Assembly (NCBI GenBank): GCA_030374805.1
Contig: JARGSG010000011.1
Location: forward strand, 1,053,993 to 1,117,992
DNA: 64,000 nucleotides
DNA from: Gracilaria gracilis
Lineage: Eukaryota > Rhodophyta > Florideophyceae > Gracilariales > Gracilariaceae
Reading direction: 5' to 3'
A model generated the notes under the pieces. It had not been told where the DNA came from, did not search any database, and saw only the letters and a list, made by a program, of their open reading frames with translations. The position numbers were made by a program, and so were the translations under genes. Position 1 is the first letter of the stretch. Each line of letters starts with the position of its first letter. Shown here one piece after another: positions 1 to 9,676 of this stretch.

Positions 1-1
1 A

Positions 2-1012
2 TGTGTGAATTCGGCAAATGTGGATCCTGTTGAACTTGTGCAAGTTCTGAAGGAGAGCCAAGTGCTTGGGGACGTGCAAGACCGTCAATACGACAGGTAT
101 GCCAAGGTAGCTCTACAGTTGATGAGCCGAGAAGGAATGTTAGAACGCTTTGAGCAGATCTGTGAAACACAGAATAACATAGCTCTAACTCATCTTTCCT
201 ACGACGCACTCTTCGACTTAGATGCTGAGGAATTTTCCTTCATACTTGAATGCCTGAAGAGATTTCTCTCGAAGCCGAAAGCAAGTAACAGGCAATGGAG
301 AAGCTTTGAAGAGGTTCGAACTTTCTTTTATGATAGAGCCGTTGCTATCTTTCAGGCTGCCAGAGAGGTTCGGAATGAGGTGGATGAAGCCGTGAGCATG
401 GATGACTTTCTGAACACAAATACCAACATATCTGAAGCGTCTACCCAAAATGTTCAACACAATGAGAATATGGGAACGATATCCATGTTCATCGTAGGCC
501 AGGCTGTGAAGTTCACCGTACTTCCTCGTGTCACGCGCAGACCAGCATCTCTACAAAACGCAAGAACATCGGTACGTTCCGATTTTCGCAAGATGCTGGG
601 TCTCATGAATGCTCGTGCGAAGTTAAAGAGGTCGGTTAGAAGCACTGGACAGCCATATACCACGAGTTCGGTTAAAAGAACTGCAGGGCCGGCTAGCAGT
701 GATTCAGTTGGCGGAAGCGCAGGTGGTGAACACGATGTCATTATGCGGACGAGCCGCCGCAAGAGAGCCGAAGTAAACTACGAGGAACTCGAGAAGGGTA
801 ACGCAGTTGATGGAGTGGAGGTGAGCGCAGATGAGGGGGGTGAGGTACGTCCTAGTAAGAGGCCGAGGGCTACGTTCACGAAATCCATGACCAATGACCT
901 GAAGAAGATGGATGCTACAGCACTGCTTAGGGAGCTAAACACCCGCGTGTTCAGTGAGAAGTCCATGAAAGTGCAGATTGTATCCATGGACGATGAGGTT
1001 GGAGGAAATTAA
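2..1012 (+). CDS. Unknown protein, 5' end uncertain, charged C-terminal half
   Basis: A reading frame is open from the first bases of the window to a TAA at 1010-1012, about 336 codons, so the true start may lie outside. I do not recognise the family. The first 130 residues look like a helical folded domain rich in Glu, Arg and Leu. The second half (residues 150-300) is basic and low-complexity, with an Arg/Lys cluster near residue 250 (TSRRKRAEV) and another near 285 (RPSKRPRATF), which could be nuclear localisation signals. The next gene starts 36 bases downstream in the same frame, with only two TAA codons between them (1010 and 1031), so the two could be parts of one broken or read-through protein. 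Confidence 0.5.
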   Translation, partial: CVNSANVDPVELVQVLKESQVLGDVQDRQYDRYAKVALQLMSREGMLERFEQICETQNNIALTHLSYDALFDLDAEEFSFILECLKRFLSKPKASNRQWRSFEEVRTFFYDRAVAIFQAAREVRNEVDEAVSMDDFLNTNTNISEASTQNVQHNENMGTISMFIVGQAVKFTVLPRVTRRPASLQNARTSVRSDFRKMLGLMNARAKLKRSVRSTGQPYTTSSVKRTAGPASSDSVGGSAGGEHDVIMRTSRRKRAEVNYEELEKGNAVDGVEVSADEGGEVRPSKRPRATFTKSMTNDLKKMDATALLRELNTRVFSEKSMKVQIVSMDDEVGGN

Positions 1013-1048
1013 GCATTCGTGGACGACGCCTAACTACTGGCTGTCACG

Positions 1049-2553
1049 ATGCCAGCGAATCGGGTCATAGAAGGAGATGGACCGGGTGCAGATGTTGGTG
1101 GGGAAGGTGGCTTTGATGATAAGGTGCCTGAAGTTGCACCTCAATCTGAAGAGCTGGGTCTCAATCGAGGAGATGCATATACTGGAGAAGGATTTCCATC
1201 GTGGGGCTCATTCGTCATGCTTCGTCCAAGCGAATGGAAGGGTAGGAACTTCATTGAGCACAAGGAGCCATGGCTTAGGAGCATCTATCTCCCGGAGATA
1301 CACAGGGCTGAGTTGCTCAGTGTATCTGACCTTCGCGATGTGCACCATCTTGTATTCTGGCACGCAGCAAGGGCGGAGCATCAGATGCAGGCGGTGAAGT
1401 ATGGGTTGAAGTACCCAGAAAACCGACCACAGGACATGAGCGACGAAGAAGCTCTATGGGCTGCGGCCAAGGAGCATGATGCGTTCAGCCATATGTTCTT
1501 CACTCGAATGGGGAGCAACCTCCGTCATGAAGGATACTATATCCTGGATGGTTTTGCGAAGGACGACAATGTCCCGGTGTTGGATGGGTTGTACGAGAAG
1601 GAAGCGTGTGGTGATGTGCCGAAAGGCTCATGGACTTCTTTCAGAGCGAATATACCGCAATGCCAGATATGCGAAAAGGCGAGGGAAAACGGTCTTACGT
1701 CTCGATCATCAACGAAGACAATGTTCCGCTAGAAGGAAGGAAATGTCCGTTTGAAGGCAGAGTGATGTCCACTCGCTGGGGAACGGTGAACAAGATGGAA
1801 GAGAATCAGGATTTGTGGTGGGTGGTAAGAAAACGGGCTTTACTTGATGTTCGAATGGGAACGATAGCGGCTGCGTTGGGAATTTGGGACAATGAGAAGG
1901 AAGTTGTGAAGAAGATGTTCACACCCAAGACTGGAGGTCGTGTTCTTGGAACGACAAGGAAGTGTGGGAGATAGACGTTACATACAGACTTTAGTGGTCT
2001 AGTGACGGTGGAATCGTTGTTCACTGAAAATCCAGGGTACTTCTTAATGGCTTTTGGAAGACACGGCTTCCCCCTGTGGATAAGTTCTGGGAGTCACAAG
2101 GTGGTGGGTTTCAACAATCAGCAGTTGCGGCTGATCTCCGGTGTCTACCCTGCGAAGAAGGTCATAATCCCACCGTTCTCCATATTCATAGGTAGGGGCG
2201 ATGTGACCCACGCTGGAGCGAGTGGAAAGGATAAATGGGATCGACCGGAAACCATGGAACTGTTGGTCAGATATCACATGTACATGGTACCAGAGGGCTA
2301 CAGCTTACGGGATGCAGTTCACAGGATGAGAGACTTTAAACCGCCGTTTCTGGAGGAGGACGAAGGACAGGATGAAGATGAGGAAGAGTCGGAAGATATG
2401 AAGGAGAACGTTCAAAGTGAGGTAATCATAGAGAGTGGTGCCGAAGTTGACGAAAACGTAGTGGAGCATCTCTCTAGTAACAGTGATGATGATGTCCCGT
2501 TGTTAATCTTAAGGAAATGTAGGGATGATCTACGAAACGAAAACGATATCTGA
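1049..2553 (+). pseudogene. 2OG-Fe(II) dioxygenase-like gene with one frame break and one in-frame TAG
   Basis: The protein begins MPANRVIEG and runs to a TGA at 2551-2553. An N-terminal part has GYYILDGF, a start-of-fold motif common in phytanoyl/prolyl-hydroxylase-like double-stranded beta-helix enzymes. Further on, LHTDF supplies an HxD pair, GDVTHAGAS a distal His and LLVRYH an Arg: the usual Fe(II) and 2-oxoglutarate ligands. Such enzymes hydroxylate protein, nucleic-acid or small-molecule substrates; the substrate here is unknown. The C-terminal 60 residues are very acidic. Near 1624 the frame moves back by one base (a missing base in a GG run would explain it). TAG 1972-1974 lies directly before LHTDF. 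The conserved residues on both sides argue for one gene. Function is inferred from motifs only. Confidence 0.6.
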
Positions 2554-2747
2554 TATCATATAGACCATCTTGTGATTGAATAAAAATGCTTTTGACAATG
2601 AATGGATTGCGTGTAACTGAGAGAATGGTATCACTGTGTGAGTGTTTACATTTGGACTTTGAGAACAGAGGATGTTGTGTATTGTAATGTGAACTGAATA
2701 TCAAGGCTCAAAGTGCATAGAAAGCTAGAGTTCTTTTATGTCGTAGA

Positions 2748-3456
2748 CTATTTGAAAATACCAGAGTCTATAAAAACGACGTTGGGCGCCGCCATCGAAC
2801 AGTGCTCGAGCGTCATGCATGGTGATGCCCCCATGAGTGTGTATTCGTAGCTGCGGATAAAGATATCTTGCTTGTTTGATTTTGGGTAAAACGTTGTGTT
2901 CAAATTGGGGTGGGGGGCGAATTGCGGGTTCTGCTGTCATGAAAATCACGTGGTCAACGATACAATCATCAATCAATTGCTTTACGAAAGACAGCGGTGT
3001 TCCGGGAAGCAGCGCAACGCCACACTCCATATCAGCTTCCCTTATAGAATTAGCCAATGTCGTCGCACGCTCCAAATCCATTTTCTGAGTTACTTTGGAA
3101 GGTGTTGTATGGATTCCAGCCTGTTCACATATGTAAGGTGCAACGTAGAGGCTTTCGAAGTGGAAGGTACAGGCGCTTGCGCCGGCGTCAGCTATGGAGT
3201 GAATCCATTGTTCAGGGTTCGAAACCATCAGCTGACAATGTATGAAAGCGTCTGTATACTTGGCCAATGATCGAACAGTGTGCGGACCCCAAGTTATATC
3301 TGGGACAAAATGGCCGTCCATGATATCCATATGGAAGCACTTAATGCCCTTCTGCTCCATTGATCTAGTTTCGTCGGCCAGCACAGCTGTTTCCGAATAG
3401 GCGAGAGCTACGGCGATAGTTTGATTTGGTCGGATAGAAGCAAATGCACGATTCAT
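2748..3456 (-). CDS. Divergent ribulose-phosphate 3-epimerase paralogue
   Basis: Ribulose-phosphate 3-epimerase (RPE) interconverts ribulose-5-P and xylulose-5-P in the pentose phosphate and Calvin cycles, using a TIM barrel. This minus-strand gene (start chosen at MNRAF, 3456) keeps HMDIMDGHFVPD, HCQLMVSNP and FHFES in order. It has lost the usual phosphate-binding MxVxPGFxGQ (here FMTAEPAIR) and reads THGGI where VDGGI carries the catalytic Asp. It may therefore be inactive or have a new substrate. The C-terminus shifts frame: one extra base in the GGG run at 2784-2786 (CCC on the coding strand) turns an expected ANVVFIDSGIFK ending, closing at TAG 2748-2750, into nonsense. A more canonical RPE lies 2.7 kb away on the other strand. 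Confidence 0.75.
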
Positions 3457-3814
3457 TTTGGGGTGGTCCGGGAGATAAAATGTAGTTTTGTACATTGTTG
3501 AGTCCACTGATACGGGTAGATGAGCACAGCGCAATGGTGGTCATGTTGTACTTATTAGGGGTGGAGGAGTACATGGAGGAATGAGGTCGTTTCAATTGCG
3601 ATGAAGGATGTCACGTCCTTTCAATGAGAGCTTGTGATGATGGGTACAAAACGTTTTACGCATCCTATTAATTGCGGGGAGGAAGGGGTGGCGGCGGCCG
3701 ATGAAGGGTTGCGTGTGGGGTTTTGAATTATGTGTAAAGGAGAGAATGAGGAGTTTTTTCTTCTCTTGCTGCAGTACACTGTTCACAGTATTGTTGATAA
3801 CAGTAGTGTTCTAG
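3457..3814. other. Divergent intergenic region (promoters) between RPE paralogue and HAD gene
   Basis: These 358 bases separate two genes that point away from each other, so both promoters should lie here. I see no clear TATA box and no conserved ORF. The stretch is otherwise unremarkable. Confidence 0.4.
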
Positions 3815-4630
3815 ATGGCTGGGCGTCAGTACGAGCTAAAGCTAGTTTCCCCCCAGGAATTAGCAGGTATAATACATTCGAATGGATATGGAATCATAAG
3901 CGACATTGATGGGACGCTGAAGAACAGTGGGGAGAATATACCTCGGAGCGTTGTGGAGTGTATGAAGATTATTAATGAGAAAGTAGGTTTTGGTATCGCG
4001 ACTGGGCGAGATTTGGATAGTGCGGAAGGTTTCATGGAGGGGCTCGAAGGGTATAAGTTTGGAATTTCGGCTAACCAAGGTGCTCGTGTGCGATTGTTGG
4101 ATGGAATCGACCTTGAACAGGACTTGGATACGTATGCAATTGAACGATGCTGTGGAAAACTGAAGTCACTTGCGACGGAGCTGAATGGAAGATATCGGAT
4201 TGAAGACGAGGAGAGTAAGGCATTTGTGAAGACTAGGAAGGACAGTGGACTTCCGAACTTTATGTACGGTGGACTGTTAAAGTGGAAGAAGGAAATTGAT
4301 TCCGGAATTGCAAGTCTTTTGAATAGCTTTCCGAATCTCGTACATTATCCGCAACCAAAAAATGTTGACATAACGGATAAGCGATATACGAAAAGGAGTG
4401 GAGCGACGAATCTTGTGGATTCGGAACCAACTTTTTTCGATACGGAAGAGGTGGTGGCTTTCGGAAATGCTTCGAATGACGAACCTTTGTATGAAATGGC
4501 TGTATTCGGTGTCCATGTGAGAGGTGAGAAGGTCCCCTTATATGCACGTTATATTCTTGAGGATGTGCATGCGGTACATGTGACAATTAGGAAGGTGGCT
4601 GAGCTGTATGGGAATGATGAACTACAGTGA
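3815..4630 (+). CDS. HAD-superfamily (Cof/IIB-type) phosphatase
   Basis: A clean 271-codon gene ending in TGA. HAD phosphatases of the IIB subclass dephosphorylate sugar phosphates and related small molecules through an aspartyl-phosphate. Motif I is SDIDGTL (residues about 29-35, nucleophile Asp), followed by GIATGRD (motif II, Thr) and FGNASNDEPLYEMA near residue 220 (motif IV). Motif IV has Asn where GDxxND usually has its first Asp, which is unusual. The cap module sits between motifs II and IV, as in Cof-like, sucrose- and mannosyl-phosphoglycerate phosphatases. Its position between two epimerase genes suggests carbohydrate metabolism, but the substrate cannot be told from the sequence. 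It is one of the few intact genes in the left part of the window. Confidence 0.85.
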   Translation: MAGRQYELKLVSPQELAGIIHSNGYGIISDIDGTLKNSGENIPRSVVECMKIINEKVGFGIATGRDLDSAEGFMEGLEGYKFGISANQGARVRLLDGIDLEQDLDTYAIERCCGKLKSLATELNGRYRIEDEESKAFVKTRKDSGLPNFMYGGLLKWKKEIDSGIASLLNSFPNLVHYPQPKNVDITDKRYTKRSGATNLVDSEPTFFDTEEVVAFGNASNDEPLYEMAVFGVHVRGEKVPLYARYILEDVHAVHVTIRKVAELYGNDELQ

Positions 4631-4885
4631 TGGCTATGTAATAGGCACTGCTTTGCAGTCTTGGCGCATATGCGTGAAGGTGATGCAACGTGTTCAGTTT
4701 CTAAAACAGTGATTGCGTTTCTTTACTTTAGAAGTACATTGCAATGACACAATCAACACCAATTAAACCTAAGCGGACTCTACTTGATGTCATATGTTCT
4801 ACACATCTTTCCTCTTTTTACTGCCTGTGGGCTCACGACCTGCCAAAGAAACAATCTCAACGTTCTCCTTTCAGATATGTTTCGG

Positions 4886-5731
4886 TCAATTTAATGGGGA
4901 AAGTATTTCATGGAGAAGGACATGGACGTAGTTCGTATCGAAAGGAGCGGGGTCACGGAACCCAGCGCATCTCTCCTGGCGAGAAAACTCCGAGAAGTAG
5001 GCGTTTCTAAATTGAAACTCGGAGAAGGAAGTAGGGAACTCGGCAAGTGTTCTGCAGTAAGCAAGAAGCCTGTCGATGACCTCTCTAAGTTGGAATACAA
5101 TGCCGGTTTTGAGAGAAACGATTGTAAACAGCTCTTTCATAATCGTGGACACAACTGCTTTGTAATCCGTGGCCACTACATGCATGGGAACGAAGCCATG
5201 TGAGGCGCCGACGAGGTTGAAGGTCGATATCCACACGAGTTTCTCTTAATAGCTTCTGAGGAAGGTGTCTTCATCGACAACGGTGCAAGTGAGACCTGCA
5301 GACCAGAATTTCTCTGCAAGGAACTGGGACCACTTACCAGTTGCGACAGTGAGGCCGTGAGGACTTTGAAGCGTAACACCATCCTGCGGCGCTGCGCCTC
5401 GTGATGGAACACCGACGTATAGAACAACCTTTGTACAGGACTGTAGGCCGTACTTAGAAAGGACGGGGAGTACATCTCCATTCTGAAAGAATACGAGATC
5501 CTCTCTCCGCGAGGGGGGACAGGCCTGAATTGTACTCTCTAATGAATTTGCTTTCCCACAGAGCAGTATGGGCCCATTGGGAACAACAGCCATGTTACGG
5601 AAGTATTCTGCAGAGAAGCAATAGTCTCCATAGCTGAAGAGCATTGTACCAATGCGACCCCTGCCGACGATGACGGCTGGAGTATTTGGACCCGGAGGTG
5701 GAGTCGGGGGAACATGATGGTTGTGTTCCAT
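4886..5731 (-). CDS. Ketopantoate reductase-like (ApbA/PanE family) protein with one in-frame TAA
   Basis: The minus-strand reading frame (start MEHNHHVPP at 5731, TGA at 4886-4888; about 281 residues) has a Rossmann NAD(P)-binding motif VGRGRIG near residue 20. It resembles the algal/plant branch of ApbA-like reductases: REDLVFFQNG in the middle, then EKLVWISTFNLVGASHG, the conserved start of the C-terminal helical domain. A single TAA at 5246-5248 stands immediately before EKLVWI. The frame continues unchanged on both sides, so this is a substitution-type interruption rather than an indel. PanE reduces 2-dehydropantoate in coenzyme A synthesis; the biochemical role of this branch is not established, so only the fold and cofactor are inferred with confidence. 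Confidence 0.75.
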
Positions 5732-6154
5732 TTTGAAGTTGAAGTTCTTATACGAACGGATGCGAGAGTCTTTTGGAAGGAGTAGAGGCTCTTTAATAGA
5801 AAAGAGAGCTAAGCAGAGAATGTGGACATAGGGCATTTCGAGACCTTAAACGAAATGTATGAAACGTGAGAGTGGAGAATGAGGGGTATAAGTTCTAGAC
5901 TCCCGATTGCTCATGAGTGTTTTATGAAGTGAGAAAAGCGTGTATAATATGTGACAACTGGTTTATGAATGTTCAAGTTTATGTGATACATAGAAGCCCA
6001 CTGCGGCGTATAATAACCGTATTGTGTTTCATAAATGCGACGGAGTATTCAGAAGGAGCTTACCTGCTTCGCGCTTTTTTCTATAAAAGAAGCACAGCTT
6101 CTGTGACGCAGCAATGATGTTGCGGTATTTTAGGGGTTACGCACGTTGTCTAGT
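5732..6154. other. Divergent intergenic region without gene
   Basis: This 423-base gap lies between the 5' ends of the ApbA-like gene (minus) and the canonical epimerase (plus). It should hold both promoters. TATAAAAGAAG near 6083 is a possible TATA-like element about 70 bases upstream of the epimerase ATG. Nothing coding is visible. Confidence 0.35.
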
Positions 6155-6866
6155 ATGGAATCTAGTATAGAATCTCGTTTGATTGTAGCTCCGTCTATTC
6201 TGGCATCCGATTTTGCTCGACTCTCGGAGGAGGCGGCTGAGGTGAAAAGAGCTGGAGCGGACTGGCTCCATACAGATGTGATGGATGGAAATTTTGTGCC
6301 GAACCTTACTATTGGACCGCCTGTAGTGAAAGCCCTTCGGAGGCACACCAATCTGTTTCTGGACTGCCATTTGATGGTGTCGGACCCTGGTCGATGGATA
6401 GACGACCTTGCTGAAGCCGGCGCAGATGGAGTCACCTTTCATATCGAAAGTGTATGTAAGGCGTTGGAACCGTACAACGGACCTTCTGAGGAGGATATTG
6501 CGGTAGCGAAGGAGGTTTTGTAAAGGAATTAAATATAGAGGGATTCAGGTTGGGGTTGCGCTCCGTCGCAACACATCTCTAAAGGTCGTGGAACCAATTA
6601 TAGAGGAAGGGCTTGTTGACATGTTATTACTGATGGCGGTAGAGCCAGGATTTTGGGGACAATTGTTTATGGAAAATGTTTTTGATAAGGTGCGCCATGC
6701 ACGAGAGAAGTATCCAAGGATAGGAATACAAGTGGATGGAGGTATTGGACTGAGTAATGTGAGGGGAGTAGTCGAAGCCGGTGCCAATATTTTGGTTGCG
6801 GGAACTGCTATATTCAGCTCTTCTGATCCAGCCAATGTCATAGCTTGTTTTCGAAATGCAGTATAG
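6155..6866 (+). CDS. rpe: Ribulose-phosphate 3-epimerase, canonical motifs, one frame break
   Basis: RPE catalyses ribulose-5-P/xylulose-5-P exchange in the oxidative pentose phosphate and Calvin cycles. From the ATG at 6155 the protein shows [25 protein letters not shown] (metal and catalytic residues), [28 protein letters not shown] (phosphate loop), VDGGIG (catalytic Asp) and AGTAIF: the full family set in the right order, about 235 residues. At 6516-6522 (GTTTTGTAAAGG) the frame moves forward by one base. Removing one T gives continuous [12 protein letters not shown], so an extra base or a genuine +1 event lies there. The stop is TAG 6864-6866. No transit peptide is evident, so plastid targeting is not supported. 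Confidence 0.85.
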
Positions 6867-6954
6867 GTGGTGAAACCATTAAACAAGCAGGAGTGCTAAA
6901 GTCTCGTTTGCGCATTATGTATATTTCTCTTCTGATACAGCTTATAACTTTGGC

Positions 6955-7345
6955 TTGACTGGCGATGTTATACTATCCAGCCATAGCGATGAGATAACAT
7001 GGCAGAGGAGTAGGTCGACTCTGTTCTCGGAGAATAATGTAGAAAACGCTATAGAGGTAAGTATTCGCCTGGACTGGGGACGTATTCTTTTCTGCCACAA
7101 CCACGTGAGGTTGTGGCAGAAAAACAACAAGTGCCCAGTCGAGACGAGGTGGCTGGAGGGCCAAGCTATTGTACACACTATCGCGACTAAGTAGCCACCT
7201 CGTCTTGACTGGGGATTTTTTTTGCCACAACGAAGTGAGGTTGTGGCAGAAAAAACAACAAGTCCCCATTCGAGACGAGGTGGCTGGAGGGCCAAGCAAT
7301 TGTAAACACTATCGGGACTACCGACCCACCTGGTCTCCACTGGCG
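6955..7345. repeat. Tandem and inverted repeat with strong hairpins
   Basis: About 390 bases hold two units of roughly 130 bases. Each has a hairpin: 7088-7102 pairs with 7109-7123 (15 bp, 6-base loop ACGTGA) and 7223-7231 pairs with 7240-7248 (9 bp). A larger inverted repeat pairs 7134-7154 with 7193-7213 (20 of 21 bases). The segment beginning GAGACGAGGTGGCTGGAGGG at 7141 recurs with few changes at about 7272, and degenerate pieces continue to about 7430. Small ORFs here follow from the repeat and are not genes. It resembles an array of alternating-orientation units, possibly a nested MITE or a structured satellite. Confidence 0.75.
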
Positions 7346-7649
7346 AAGTATTTTGCTTTTCTCAGAACCATTTGAGGGTATGGCGGAAGAAGAACATGTC
7401 GCCGGTAGATACGAGGTAACTGGAGAGGATGTGGGAGCGTCAGAGTAGATGGGTGGGGTTTAAGTAGTGGAGTGGTGACGAGGCGTACAGTAGATGTTTT
7501 GGTGCGAAAACGGTGGAAACAGAAAGGGGAAAATCACGGTGGCAGATAAGTCCGTGCGCAGGGGCCAATGCACGGACAACAAGGACGGCGTCGATTGCAC
7601 CGTATCGCACCGAATTCTTGTTTTCAGTGACGCTTTTGGCTTTTATAAG

Positions 7650-8660
7650 ATGTCGAACGGATACGTGAAGGACAAGGAGCTTCTTGCGTTCCTGGAAGGG
7701 AAGGAGATCGGAGGGACGCCGTCTCCGAAGCGGGAAGTGGCCAAGATTGCGCGGGTGGATGGAGGGTCACGGGAGGAGGAGGTTGTGACTGTGGGGAAGG
7801 CAGGGGCTTCGGATGTGGGTTCGACGGTGGCGGAGAAGAAGGGGGAGAAGGATGGGATGGGGAGGCAAGGGGCAGTCAACCTGAGCCAATTAGGGATTCG
7901 GGAGCACATGGAGGGTGGAGGTGGAGCCGGGGATGGGGAAGAGCGGTTTACGGCGGAAATGAAAGAGCGGGTGAGGTTGTTGGGAGTTGTGATGAAGGAG
8001 CGAATGGATGATTGTATTGCAGAGAGTATGGGGAAGATGGGAGGGGTGGTGTTGAGTGAGGAGGAGAATGGGGTGTCATTGGAGGCTATATCGAATTTGC
8101 GGAATGGCTTGAAGGTGCTGGGAATGGAGATGGGTCATCATGCGGATGGGATGGTTGACTGCGTGGGGAAGGAGATTGAGGAGCTGAGGGAAGAGAATGA
8201 GATGCTGAAGGCGAGGTTGGAGATGCTGGAGATGCAGATTGGAGAGGTGGAAAAGGCGCGGTTGTTGTTGGTGGAGATGAAGGGGATGCTGACGAGGACA
8301 GGGAGGGAGGTGGGAGGAATTTGTGCCAAGGGGGAAATGAAGGTTGAGAATGGGTCGTCGGTGACGCCAAAGACTAAGGAAGTGGGTAGTCGCTTGAAGA
8401 AGAGACGCAAGGAGGTAGGGAAGGTGGCAGGGGAGGCGGTGCGGCCGGGGCTGGGGGTTGCGTCGTTGACTGGGTTTCGGAGCGCGGCGCACGCGGTGCA
8501 GACGGCGGAGCGCATACTGGAAGAGCAGAGGGAGCGCAGGATGGGTGGTATGAGGAGCCGTTCTGGGGCGAAGAGGGTGTACGAGAATGGGGAGAGCTGC
8601 CCGCGGAACTTCTACGAGATGACGTTGGAGGAGACGGAGACGCAGGATCCGAATGCGTGA
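7650..8660 (+). CDS. Unknown coiled-coil protein
   Basis: Uninterrupted frame of 336 codons from MSNGYVKDKELLAFLEG (7650) to TGA at 8658-8660. The frame is open to 7494, but upstream residues look non-conserved. Residues about 1-20 could form a small helical module. Residues 30-130 are Gly/Lys/Glu-rich and disordered. From about residue 140 to 240 there is a long amphipathic region with heptad-like leucines (EELREENEMLKARLEMLEMQ), a convincing coiled coil. The C-terminus is basic (RLKKRRKEVGKV) and then helical. I do not recognise a family. The codon third positions are strongly G-rich, unlike the metabolic genes to the left. Confidence 0.7.
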   Translation: MSNGYVKDKELLAFLEGKEIGGTPSPKREVAKIARVDGGSREEEVVTVGKAGASDVGSTVAEKKGEKDGMGRQGAVNLSQLGIREHMEGGGGAGDGEERFTAEMKERVRLLGVVMKERMDDCIAESMGKMGGVVLSEEENGVSLEAISNLRNGLKVLGMEMGHHADGMVDCVGKEIEELREENEMLKARLEMLEMQIGEVEKARLLLVEMKGMLTRTGREVGGICAKGEMKVENGSSVTPKTKEVGSRLKKRRKEVGKVAGEAVRPGLGVASLTGFRSAAHAVQTAERILEEQRERRMGGMRSRSGAKRVYENGESCPRNFYEMTLEETETQDPNA

Positions 8661-9676
8661 GGTGCGGAAATTGACTATAATATGGTAAGGGGGTGGCGGT
8701 GTTGAGTGGAGGTGGAGATGGGAAGGAATGAGCGGATGTTTAAGGGTGGCTGGGTTGTCAATTGTTTCGCATTTTCGGGCGAAATGGAAATTGGAACTAG
8801 CGCGGATGGAAAATTTGGAGAGGGTCGTGGAAAGGAGTGTAGTTGGGGTGGGTTGCGAGGCGAACCTCTCGAAATACTAGGAGACCCTAGCAATAAACTG
8901 CGGGAGATGGAATACAATATTCCAAAATTTGTTAATTTTTTGAGTGCCAGCCTCTGCCACCCCCGCGCGCGCCCAGATAAGGCCTAAACCTAGCAACTAT
9001 TCCACACATAGCACCCAGTATTCCACTTTGCAGAACACAGACGCTAGGCGCTCCTTCCCGCTCTGCATTTGGAGCGGAAAGAGAGGGAGCGCAAGAGCCG
9101 CCGGCAAAACCAGTTTATAAAGACTTTAACACTTAAAAGTAGAAGCTACTGTACAAACTTAAATAGTAGTAGCACTGTAGAAAACAACACAGTAACAAAA
9201 CTTTCCAACAAATAAATCACACAATTCATAACAACAAGCATATGTTCGTGCACAGATATGTCCCAAATTCACTCAAGTTAAATCAAATTATAACAATCGC
9301 AAATGCGTTGCGCCGTGTGTAGCAGTGCATTCCGCGATATCTACTGTATCTCTTACAGCATGTTGCGTCCTGGCGTCTGCGTTACCTTATGTTACACGAG
9401 CGGGCTCGCTATGTGTTACGGCCAAAAATTCAGGTCGCCCCTGAATATACTGTGTGCTCCCGCCGGCCCACTGGGGGCAGCCAGTGGTGTGGGTGCGCTG
9501 CTGGCGCCCTCGCTCACGGTTTGGGCGCGCGCGCGTCCGGCACACGCACTCTCCCCAGCTGCACCCAATAGACGACTGGGAGCTGCGGGAAAAACTGATT
9601 TTGGGCGAATACGCCTACGCATTGCGACAATGGCAAGTCTTGGCAAAAAGCTGCTTCAGTTTATTAGGCTCATATC
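8661..9676. other. Region without recognisable genes
   Basis: About one kilobase with no credible coding sequence. It begins GC-rich, has an AT-rich centre (9100-9300), then a GC-rich stretch (9430-9600) whose short overlapping ORFs on both strands look like chance products of high GC. The distal end may be flanking sequence or the 3' terminus of the Harbinger element on the minus strand; I could not identify its inverted terminus. Confidence 0.5.

Noticed and set aside
6510-6550. Short intron explaining the epimerase frame break
   Set aside because: A GT...CAG segment exists, but removing it would delete the conserved IKYRGIQ strand; a one-base shift preserves it.
8076-8515. Pro/Leu/His-rich minus-strand ORFs opposite the coiled-coil gene
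   Set aside because: Low-complexity shadow of G-rich plus-strand codons, with no independent signal.
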